Source: Streptomyces umbrinus (GTDB lineage: Bacteria; Actinomycetota; Actinomycetes; Streptomycetales; Streptomycetaceae). Taken from it: a DNA stretch of 64,000 bases. The stretch's first letter is position 1. The number at the start of each line of letters is the position of its first letter. Under the pieces are notes generated by a model. The model saw nothing but the letters and a program-made list of their open reading frames with translations, had not been told where the DNA came from and searched no databases. A program made the translations under genes and the position numbers. Shown in pieces: positions 34,484-42,047 of the stretch. The stretch covers positions 10,949,501 through 11,013,500 of the forward strand of contig NZ_JAUSZI010000002.1 of NCBI RefSeq assembly GCF_030817415.1, written 5' to 3'.

Positions 34484-34726
34484 GTGGCCGAGAGCACCAT
34501 CCAGCAGCACCCGCTCGCGGGCTGGGACAAGCCGGAGCTTGACCTCAGCAGCGCCGACTGGCATTCCAGCAGCCGAGGGCAGGGGGATGTCCAGATCGCC
34601 TTTGTCGAAGGCTTCATCGCGATGCGCAACAGTGGCCGCCCGGAAAGCCCCTCCTTGATCTTCACGCCCGCGGAATGGGGCGCGTTCGTGTCGGGGGCGC
34701 GGGAAGGGGAGTTCGACCTCACGTGA
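34484..34726 (+). CDS. DUF397 protein
   Basis: 80 aa, GTG start with GGGAGGAG 7 nt upstream. Sequence DLSSADWHSSSRGQGDVQIAFVEGFIAMRNSGRPESPSLIFTPAEWGAFVSGAREGEFDL is typical of DUF397 (W-x-S-S, R-D/N-S-x, F-x-x-x-E-W-x-F). These small proteins usually lie next to an XRE-type regulator and act with it in Streptomyces development; no such partner is nearby, so this is an orphan copy. The exact role is unknown. Confidence 0.85.
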   Translation: MAESTIQQHPLAGWDKPELDLSSADWHSSSRGQGDVQIAFVEGFIAMRNSGRPESPSLIFTPAEWGAFVSGAREGEFDLT

Positions 34727-34935
34727 GAGGACGTGGGGGAGCCTGATCCGACGAGAGGGGTGCTGTTCCGCCCCTGTCCGGGCCACGCGATCTTCGGCCG
34801 TTTCCCGGGGTGAGGCCTGAGCGAGGCCGGCCCCGGGAAACCGAGGTCACCGACGGGCCGTTCGCGGGCGCTCGGCCCGGCCGCGGCCATGCGCCGGCCG
34901 TCTCGTCACGGCTGTCCATGCGGCAGCCGTCTCCT

Positions 34936-35616
34936 TCAGGGCCACAGCAACTGCTTGTCCCAGCCCTCCCCGGAGCGCACGTACACCAGCCGCGTGTGCC
35001 GTCGCTCCTTGTCGCCCTGCCAGAACTCGACGGACTCGGGACGCACCGAGTGCAGCGTCCAGCCGGGTGCCACGAGATCCGGCTCGGCCTCCAGCCGGGC
35101 CAGCGACTCCTTCACCACGGTGTCGCGCTCGGCGAGGTCCGCGAGGGGCCGCGACTGACGGCCGAGCAGAGCCTCCGCGCGGGCACCGGCACTCCGTGCC
35201 AGGAAGTCGGCCGCACTGTCCTCGGGACTCTCCGGCGCGACCGGTCCACGTACCCGGATCTGCCGTGCGAGCGGCGACCAGTAGAAGGTGAGCGCCGCAT
35301 AGGGCCGCTCCGCCAGATCTCGGGCCTTGACGCTGCCGCCGTCCGACGCGAACCGCCAGCCGTCCGGACCCAGCCCCTTGAGGATCAGGGTCCGCGCCGT
35401 GGGATTCCCGTCGGCACCAGCCGTGGAGACCGTCATGGCGTGCGGCTCGCGCACTCCGGCGTCCACGGCGGCGAGCAGCCACTCGGCGAACAGCTCCGTC
35501 GGCGTGTCCGGGGCCTGGGACGGGTCGAACACGGGCAGCTCGCCCGCGAACACCTCCAGGCCGCGCAGCAGTTGACGCAGATCCTCCACCGACACACTCC
35601 CCGCTCGGGTGCTCAT
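34936..35616 (-). CDS. pdxH: Pyridoxamine 5'-phosphate oxidase
   Basis: 226 aa. Family features: PHAMTVSTAGADGNPTARTLILKGLGPDGWRFASDGGSVKARDL (FMN and substrate strand-loop), AALTFYWSPLARQIRVRGPV and the C-terminal RLVYVRSGEGWDKQLLWP. It oxidises pyridoxine or pyridoxamine phosphate to PLP using FMN and oxygen. The usual C-terminal RLxP-type ending is present in a slightly altered form (LLWP), as in several actinobacterial PdxH-like proteins that may act on other substrates. It is divergent from the CGNR regulator; the 67-bp gap holds the nested palindrome described next. Confidence 0.85.
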   Translation of the reverse strand: MSTRAGSVSVEDLRQLLRGLEVFAGELPVFDPSQAPDTPTELFAEWLLAAVDAGVREPHAMTVSTAGADGNPTARTLILKGLGPDGWRFASDGGSVKARDLAERPYAALTFYWSPLARQIRVRGPVAPESPEDSAADFLARSAGARAEALLGRQSRPLADLAERDTVVKESLARLEAEPDLVAPGWTLHSVRPESVEFWQGDKERRHTRLVYVRSGEGWDKQLLWP

Positions 35617-35651
35617 GGACGCGCTCGGGCGACGAGGAGAGTGCCCGTGCG

Positions 35652-35680
35652 CTAATGGATGCGGTTGACCGTATCATTAG
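35652..35680. promoter_or_regulatory. Nested 29-bp palindrome at the start of the CGNR gene
   Basis: Outer arms CTAATG (35652-35657) and CATTAG (35675-35680) enclose an inner CGGT-TG-ACCG (35662-35671). It ends 3 bp before the CGNR start codon. TATCAT at 35672-35677 fits a -10 box for a transcript beginning at the ATG itself. It lies between divergent pdxH and CGNR genes, so the CGNR protein may repress both. Confidence 0.6.
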
Positions 35681-35683
35681 CCC

Positions 35684-36277
35684 ATGAACGCCTCGATCGG
35701 CGCGGACGCACGTCTCGCCCTGGATCTCGCCCTCACCATCCGCCACGACGGCCACGGCGGAGTCGCCGACGATCTCGCCACCGTGGAGGGCCTCACCACC
35801 TGGGTGCGCGAGCGTCCGGAGACCGGCGCCCACGGCTTCGAGGTCGACGAGACGGAGCTGGCCGCGGTACGGGACGTGCGCGCCGCTGTCCGTGCCCTGT
35901 TCGCCCGCGCCGTGCTCCCCGGTGATCCGAGCCCGGCCGACGCCGCCCGGCTCATGCCCGTACGGGACGCCGTCGAGCGGCTCAACACCCGCGCGGCCCT
36001 GACCCCGACCGTCCCCGTACTGTCGTGGACGGACGGCGCCGACCCTCTCGTACGTCAGGAACCCGCGCACGGCGACGCCGAGCTCACCGCGTCCCTCGCC
36101 CGCGCGGCCATCGCGTTCCTCGCGAGCCCCGACCGGCAGCGGCTGCGCGCCTGCCACGCGCCGCGCTGTGTGCGCTACTTCCTCAAGGACCATCCCCGGC
36201 AGGAATGGTGCAAGCCCTCGTGCGGCAACCGTGCCCGTGTCGCCCGCCACCACGAACGACACAAGAAGACGGCATAG
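35684..36277 (+). CDS. CGNR zinc-finger transcriptional regulator (ABATE domain)
   Basis: 197 aa. The N-terminal ABATE domain (about 8-130) has DARLALDLALTIRHD; the C-terminal CGNR finger (150-195) carries CHAPRCVRYFLKDHPRQEWCKPSCGNRARVARHH: Cys-x4-Cys ... Cys-x3-Cys and the name-giving CGNR. Such proteins bind DNA through the finger and sense small ligands through ABATE. No Shine-Dalgarno precedes the ATG (TAGCCC), and a -10-like TATCAT lies 6 bp before it, so leaderless translation is likely. The ACT-domain gene starts 9 bp after its stop. Confidence 0.88.
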   Translation: MNASIGADARLALDLALTIRHDGHGGVADDLATVEGLTTWVRERPETGAHGFEVDETELAAVRDVRAAVRALFARAVLPGDPSPADAARLMPVRDAVERLNTRAALTPTVPVLSWTDGADPLVRQEPAHGDAELTASLARAAIAFLASPDRQRLRACHAPRCVRYFLKDHPRQEWCKPSCGNRARVARHHERHKKTA

Positions 36278-36286
36278 CCTTCGGGT

Positions 36287-36709
36287 ATGGGCGGTCCTGG
36301 CGGTAAGAGCGCGGAACGTGATCTCGGTCGACTGCTGAGCGGTATGGCACCCGCCCTGCATCCCGGCCGCTTCGTCTTCACCACCGTCCCGGGGACCACT
36401 GCGCCCCCAGGACTCTCACCGGTCGTCACCGTCGTCGAGGACGAGGGCCTCACCCTCGTCGTCGAGCAGGAGGACGCCGACGCCGCGCGTCTGACGTACG
36501 ACTTCGTGGCCGCCTGGATCACCCTGCGCATCCACTCCGCGCTGGACGCCGTCGGCCTCACCGCCGCCGTCGCCCAGGCACTGGCCGAAGCGGGCCTGAG
36601 CTGCAACGTCGTCGCGGGCTTCCACCACGATCACCTCTTCGTGCCGCACGAGCGCGCCGCCGAGGCCGTGGCCCTTCTGGAACAGCTGGCCGACCGCTCC
36701 GGTCAGTAA
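36287..36709 (+). CDS. ACT-domain protein
   Basis: 140 aa following the CGNR gene after 9 bp. It has two beta-alpha-beta halves: LTLVVEQEDADAARLTYDFVAAWITLRIHSALDAVGLTAAVAQALAEAGLSCNVVAGFHHDHLFVP, with the second half (SALDAVGLTAAVAQALAEAGLS) matching the ACT domain and the first a related unit. This is the small CASTOR/ACT-like class (DUF-type), which binds amino acids. No enzyme domain is attached. Role and ligand are unknown; co-transcription with the CGNR gene is likely from spacing. Confidence 0.8.
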   Translation: MGGPGGKSAERDLGRLLSGMAPALHPGRFVFTTVPGTTAPPGLSPVVTVVEDEGLTLVVEQEDADAARLTYDFVAAWITLRIHSALDAVGLTAAVAQALAEAGLSCNVVAGFHHDHLFVPHERAAEAVALLEQLADRSGQ

Positions 36710-36819
36710 CGGCCGATCGGGTCCACGGCACTGGCTCCGGGCGTACGCTGAGGTGCCTGTAGGTCACGGAGCGCACCGTCTCCCCGCGCCGGTCGCACCA
36801 CCGTGGCAGGGGGTGCGGC

Positions 36820-39800
36820 ATGGGTCAGCGCGGCATGCGGAGCAGAAGGACGCTCTTCGAGCGCGAGAGTGAACTCGCGGCTGTGGACGAGGCGTTGGCC
36901 GAGGTCACCGGGCTGGGAACGGACGACGGACGTACGCGTTCGGACGACACCGGTCCTCGCCGAGATGCCACTGGCCCTCGTCGGGACGGCACCGGTCCTC
37001 GTCGGGACGCCACCGATCCTCGTCGGGACAGCATCGGCCCTCGTCGGGATGGCATCGGCCCCGGTCAGGACGTCACCGAACCGTACGACCGGCCCCGCGG
37101 CGGCCTGCTCGCCTTCGCCGGACGCGCCGGAATCGGCAAAACCACCCTTCTCGCCGAAGTACGCCGCCGCGCCACCGCCATGGGCTGCACCGTGCTGTCC
37201 GCGCGCGGCGGTGACCAGGAGCAGCGCGTCGCCTTCCACGTCGCACGCCAGCTTCTGCAGCCCCAGCTCGCGGGCATCCCGGAGGCCGAACTCCGTGCTT
37301 CGCTGGGCAGTTGGTACTCCATCGTCGGCCCCGCACTCGGCTTGTGCGCCCCCGCCGAGGGCGCACCGCCCGACCAACAGGGCCTGCGCGACGGCCTCGA
37401 CTGGGTGCTCACGCATCTCGCGGTCCGGCGCGCGCCGATGGTGCTGGTCCTCGACGACGCGCACTGGGCCGACGCCGAGTCACTTCAGTGGCTCGCCGCG
37501 TTCGCACCCCGCGCCGAGGAACTGCCCCTGCTGCTCGTCGTGGCCTACCGCCCCGACGAACTCCCGGACCACGCCGAGCCGTTCAGGGGTCTGCCCGGCC
37601 GCGCAGGCGGGCGCCCCCTCGACCTGGAACCGCTCAGCGCGGTCGCCGTCGCCCATCTGGTGCGCGAATCCCTCGGCACACAGGCGGACGACGCGTTCTG
37701 CCGCGAATGCTGGGCCGTGACCGCGGGCAACCCGTTCGAGGCCGTCGAACTCACCGCGAAGGTACGCGACCGGGGTCTGACCCCACCGAGGCCGGGGCAC
37801 ATCTGCTGCGCGACCTGGCCGCCGCGGTCAAGGGCAGCGGACTCGTCGCCCGACTCGAACGCCTCGGCGCCTCCACCGTCCGCTTCGCCTGGGCCTGCGC
37901 CGTCCTCGGCACCGAGATCCCTCCGGTGCTGGCCGCGGCCGTGGCGGGCCTCGGCTCGGAGGAGGCCGCCGACGCGGCGGACGCCCTGCGCGGCGCCCGT
38001 ATCCTCACCGGCGCCGACACCCTGGAATTCGTCCACCCGCTCATCGCCACCGCCGTCTACCGGGCCATTCCCCGGGGCGTACGGGTGGCCCTGCACGGCC
38101 AGGCCGCCTGGTGCGTCGTCGACGCCGGCCTCGGCTCCGCCGCCGCTGCCCGGCACCTCATGGAGACCCACCCCGACGGCGACGTCTGGGTCGTCCAGCA
38201 GCTGCGCGCCGCCGCCCGCGAGACCCTGCGCGCCGGAGCCCCGGACGCGGCCCGCCGCCACCTCGCCCGCGCGCTGCGCGAACCCCCGCCCGCCAGGGAA
38301 CGGGCCGCCGTGCTGTACGAGCTCGGCAGCGCCTCCCTGCTCACCGAACCCGCGACCACCGTCAACCACCTGCGGGCCGCACTCGAAGAACCCATCGCAG
38401 ACACCGAGCTGCGGCACAACATCGTCTACCGGCTCTCCCAGGTACTCGCCCACAGCGACCGCCTCGCCGAGGCCTCCGACGCCCTCTCCCGCGAGATCAA
38501 GGTGACCGGCGACGCCCGCGTACGGCTGCGCATGCAGTCCGAGCAGTTCATGTGGGACGCCTTCCGGGCCGACGAGCCCGACTCACCGGCCCGCTCCCGC
38601 CGCCTCGCCCGGCTCGCCGACCGGCTGACCGGCCGCGACCTCACCGAGCGCTATGTGATCGGCCTGCGCGCCTGGGACGCCACCCTGCGCGGCGAACCCG
38701 CCCACATCGCGATCCGGCACGCCGAACGCGCCCTTGCCGGCGGCTTCGGCTGGGCCGAGGCCGACCGCGGCTTCGAGGTGCCCGTCCTGGTCGCCCTCAC
38801 CTTCATGTACGCGGACCGGCCGGGGCGCACCGAAGAACTGTTCGCCGCCGGGATCGCCGACTTCGAACGGCAGGGCTGGCACGGGGCCCACCTCTCCTTC
38901 GGCTACACCCTCCTCGCGTACGTACGTTTCCGCCGCGGCCGTCTCGCCGAGGCCGAGGACTTCGTACGCGCGGGGCTCCGGCTGGCCGAACGCGTCGGGC
39001 CCGGCACGCCCGCCCACTGGTACGCCGTCGGCACCCTCATCGACATCCTGCTCGCCCGCGGCCGGATCACGGAGGCGACCCAGACCGCCGAGGAGTACGC
39101 CTTCGGGGAGCCGTTCCCCGCCGCCGTCGTCTTCCCCGACGCCCAGACCGTGTACGGCGAGCTGCTGCTGGCCAGGGGGCTGACGAAGGACGCCGCCGTC
39201 GAACTCGCCGCGGCCGGGCGCCGCCTCGACCCGCGCGGCATGCGGAATCCGTCCTGGTGCCCCTGGCAGCTGCACCTCGCCCGCGCGGAGAGCCACGATG
39301 CCCCGGAGCGGGCGGTGGCCACGGCGTTCGAGGCCGTGGGCCGGGCTCGGCTGTTCGGTGCGCCGTCGGCGATCGGCCAGGCACTGCGTGCCGCGGCCGA
39401 CGTCTCCTCGGGCCCGGCCCGCGTGAAACTCCTCGAAGAGTCCGTAGGTCATCTGGAGAGCTCGCCGGCCGCGTACGAACTGGCCTGCGCCCTCGTCGCC
39501 CTCGGCACGGAGCTGCGGCGCGCGGGCCGCAAGGAAGCCTCCGAGCACCTCTACCGGGGGCTGGAGGCGGCGGCGCAGTGCGGTGCCGACGGGCTTGTCG
39601 AGGCCGCGCGCGACGAACTGGCCGCCGCCGGGTTGCGACCGCGCCGTCTCCACAGCACCGAGACGGACACGCTCACCGCCCGCGAACGCGCGGCCGCGGC
39701 ACTCACCGCGCGCGGTCGCACCCTGGCCGGCATCGCCGAGGAGCTGCACACCGAGGAGCCGGCGGTGGTGCGACTGCTGTCGGCGGTGTATCGGAAGGTG

Positions 39801-39909
39801 GGCACGGACCGGGGGGGGGCTGGGGGCGGCGTTGGGGGAGGCGGGGGCAGCGGAGAGAGTGGACACAGGGGGAGAGGGATCGGGCGCGGGGGCGGAAGCG
39901 AAGGGCTAG
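36820..39909 (+). pseudogene. Large LuxR-type AAA regulator (LAL family), two compensating frameshifts
   Basis: The start at 36820 encodes a LAL-type regulator: Walker A GRAGIGKTTLL near 102-112, Walker B VLVLDDAHWADAESL near 207-222. At 37781-37784 a C4 run (expected C5) shifts the frame; the body (HLLRDLAAAVKGSGLVARLERLG ... TPR-like helices ... LGTELRRAGRKEASEHLYRGLEAAAQ) continues in the next frame. A LuxR-like HTH (LTARERAAAALTARGRTLAGIAEEL) follows at 39664-39800. A G9 run at 39811-39819 (expected G8) returns it to the first frame, giving LGAALGEAGAAERVDTGGE and a stop at 39909. Without the shifts it would be a ~1030-aa regulator. The HTH is weaker than usual (GRTLAGIAEEL). The shifts could be sequencing errors or a decayed gene. 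Confidence 0.75.
36952..37077. repeat. 21-bp tandem repeat, 6 copies, in LAL regulator
   Basis: Six 21-bp units like GGCCCTCGTCGGGACGGCACC, coding the heptad GPRRDAT (residues about 45-86), sit between the start and the ATP-binding domain. In-frame and probably variable between strains. Confidence 0.85.
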
Positions 39910-40220
39910 TCAACGGGTGTGGGCCTACGCCGGTAGGCAGACAGGTGCCGACCCGGAGGCGGGGGCATACCGGCGTTGGCCAACAGGCGTGGGCCCACGA
40001 GCGTGGGGCAGCGGGTGGAGGGAAAGCCAACGCTTGTTGGCAAACGCTCGGTGGTGTGTGTCGGGGCCGGGGCAACGAGCGTTGGCAAACAGTTGGTGAC
40101 GGAAACGGCTCGAAGTCGCCACGTGACGGTCAACGCCCGTCGGTGGACCGGCCCCAGCCAACGCGTGATGGCCAACGTTCGCCGGCCAACGGCCGTCGAC
40201 CCCACGCCCGTCCACCCCTC
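39910..40220. other. Intergenic region of degenerate GCCAACG/CGTTGGC repeats
   Basis: About 310 bp holding many short variants of CAACG and its complement: CAACGGGTGTGGGCCTACG (39911) versus CAACAGGCGTGGGCCCACG (39981) match at 16 of 19 bases; GTTGGCAAACGCTCG (40036) versus GTTGGCAAACAGTTGG (40081); and GCCAACGCGTGATGGCCAACG with CCGGCCAACGGCCG near 40157-40195. No frame looks coding here by product. Confidence 0.6.
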
Positions 40221-40240
40221 GGGGCACGTACCATTGCGGC

Positions 40241-40738
40241 ATGTCCTTCCTCCGCCGCCGCAGCGCCACTCCCGCCGGGCCTGAATTCGACGTTCTGGCC
40301 ATGGACCCGGGCGACTGGCCCGGCAATCTAGGCGCGGGCCTGCTGCCCGCGCCCGATGGAAGCTGCCAGGGCGTGTTCCTGCGCTACGACCTGTTCGGTG
40401 GCCGTGGCCCCGCGATGATCATCGGCAATCTGCCGGAGGGGTCACCGGCCCGGGACGTCGCCGAGGGAGAGGTCCCGTTCGAGGTCGCGCAGCTGCTGCT
40501 GGCGCTGGAGAACGAGGAAGAGGTCACGGTCGTCGGGGCGGAGGACATGCCGGTGATGCAGGGCGACAATCTCCTCATCGTGCGCCGCCTCAAGCTCTCC
40601 GAGACGCGGATCTCCTGCGTCCAGTTCGACCGCAGCGACAACGTCCTGGTGACGATCGCCGCGTGGGACCGCCCCATCACCGACGACCTGTACGCGCTCC
40701 TGAAGCCCCTGCCCGCGGAGCTCTTCCAGCAGGGCTGA
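40241..40738 (+). CDS. Conserved Streptomyces protein of unknown function
   Basis: 165 aa, cytosolic (no signal or membrane helix). N-terminus MSFLRRRSATPAGPEFDVLAMDPGDWPGNL, core RYDLFGGRGPAMIIGNLPEGS and LKLSETRISCVQFDRSDNVLVTIAAWDRPI. I do not recognise a named domain; its even composition and codon usage mark it as a real gene. The start has no strong ribosome site (CATTGCGGC before ATG). It stands alone between the repeat region and the siderophore operon, convergent with the latter. Confidence 0.75.
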   Translation: MSFLRRRSATPAGPEFDVLAMDPGDWPGNLGAGLLPAPDGSCQGVFLRYDLFGGRGPAMIIGNLPEGSPARDVAEGEVPFEVAQLLLALENEEEVTVVGAEDMPVMQGDNLLIVRRLKLSETRISCVQFDRSDNVLVTIAAWDRPITDDLYALLKPLPAELFQQG

Positions 40739-40784
40739 ACCCCCGCCGTCCGCAGCGAACCGTCGGCGGACGACGAGACCACGT

Positions 40785-42047
40785 TCAGTGTGCGAACCCC
40801 TGGCCTCGCTCCTTCTCACCCGCGACTGATTCGGTGTCCACCTCGTCCAGGAAGTGGAACCCGGGCCGCGGGTGCATGAGGAAGTCGTGGTGGGAGATGT
40901 TCCACGCGTAGGCGCCCGCCAGTGCGAACGCCACGCGGTCGCCCGCCTTCAGCCCCGGGGTCGGGACGTTCCGAGCCAGGACATCTTTCGGAGTGCACAA
41001 CTGGCCCGTGAGCGTGACCAGTTCACGTCTCGCGACCGGACGCGGCCAGGGATGAGGCCAGTCCTCCACCGCAAGGACGGTGCAGGGCTGGTCGTGCCCC
41101 TTGGTCGCGGGAGTGCGCATGTGGTGCGTCCCGCCGCGCACCACGGCGAACTCCTCGCCGTGGCTCTGCCTCACGTCCAGCACCTCGGTGGCGTACCAGC
41201 CGCAGTACGCCGTCAGCGCCCGCCCGGGTTCGATACGCAACGTCAGATCCGGGTACCGGGAGACGAGTTCGGCGAGCCCTTCGCCGTACGCGACCCAGTC
41301 GAAACGGTCCTCGGGAGCGGCGTAGTCGACCGTCATGCCCCCACCGACATTCACCTCGGCGAGGCGCACCCCGTCGTGCCGTTCGACCAGCCCCACGGCC
41401 CACCTCACGATGGACTCGGCCACCGCGAGCTGCTCCGGAGCCCGGAGCCCACTGGCCAAGTGGGCGTGAACGCCCCGGAGTTCGAGGTGTGGATACGTGC
41501 CGTCGGTGAGCAGGCGCACGACCGTGTCCGCCTCGGACGGGTCGAGGCCGAAGGGTGTGGGACGGCCGCCCATCGCCAGCGAGCTCGCGGCCAACGAGCC
41601 GGACGCCACGGGGAGGTTGAAGCGAAGCAGGACCGCGACCCGGCTGTCGGGCCCGACCTGCCGGGCCAGTTCGGCCAGCATGTGCAGCTCGTACTCGCTC
41701 TCCACATGGAAACGCTCCACGCCCAGCTCCAGCGCGGCCGTGATCTCGGCGGGCGTCTTGCCCGGACCGCCGAAGGCCAGAGGGCGGCCCGGAACCGCCT
41801 TGGCGACATGGGCGAGTTCGCCGCCCGACGCGACCTCGTAGCCGTCCACGTACGGACCCAGCGCGGCCAGGATCTCCGGCTCGGGGTTGGCCTTGGCCGC
41901 GTAGTGGACCTCGACGCGCGCGGGCAGGGCGGCCCGCACGTTCGCGGCGTGCTCGCGCAGTGCCGCCAAGTCGTAGACGTAGGCGGGGAGTTCGCCGGAA
42001 GGCAGGGAGAGTACACGGTCCCGTACGACTGCGGCGGGGATGGTCAT
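40785..42047 (-). CDS. PLP-dependent decarboxylase (fold III, SbnH/AcsE-like) of siderophore pathway
   Basis: 420 aa, last gene of the operon; start overlaps the upstream stop (ATGA). Fold III PLP decarboxylase: PLP Lys in VEVHYAAKANPEPEILAAL (about 48-66), GHS-like phosphate loop, IEPGRALTAYCGWYATEVL, and active-site TGQLCTPKDVLARNVPTPGLKAGDR. The ending AWNISHHDFLMHPRPGFHFLDEVD is the signature of siderophore decarboxylases (SbnH, AcsE). These take a citryl-amino-acid or an amino acid such as 2,3-diaminopropionate, lysine or ornithine and release CO2 to leave an amine. It is longer in DNA frame upstream but the product begins at MTIPAAVVRD. Confidence 0.9.
   Translation of the reverse strand: MTIPAAVVRDRVLSLPSGELPAYVYDLAALREHAANVRAALPARVEVHYAAKANPEPEILAALGPYVDGYEVASGGELAHVAKAVPGRPLAFGGPGKTPAEITAALELGVERFHVESEYELHMLAELARQVGPDSRVAVLLRFNLPVASGSLAASSLAMGGRPTPFGLDPSEADTVVRLLTDGTYPHLELRGVHAHLASGLRAPEQLAVAESIVRWAVGLVERHDGVRLAEVNVGGGMTVDYAAPEDRFDWVAYGEGLAELVSRYPDLTLRIEPGRALTAYCGWYATEVLDVRQSHGEEFAVVRGGTHHMRTPATKGHDQPCTVLAVEDWPHPWPRPVARRELVTLTGQLCTPKDVLARNVPTPGLKAGDRVAFALAGAYAWNISHHDFLMHPRPGFHFLDEVDTESVAGEKERGQGFAH

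Noticed and set aside
37311..40331. Continuous 1006-codon frame through the LAL regulator and into the next gene
   Set aside because: The beginning and the tail (Gly-rich and repeat-derived) are not protein-like; only the central part is real and belongs to the frameshifted regulator.
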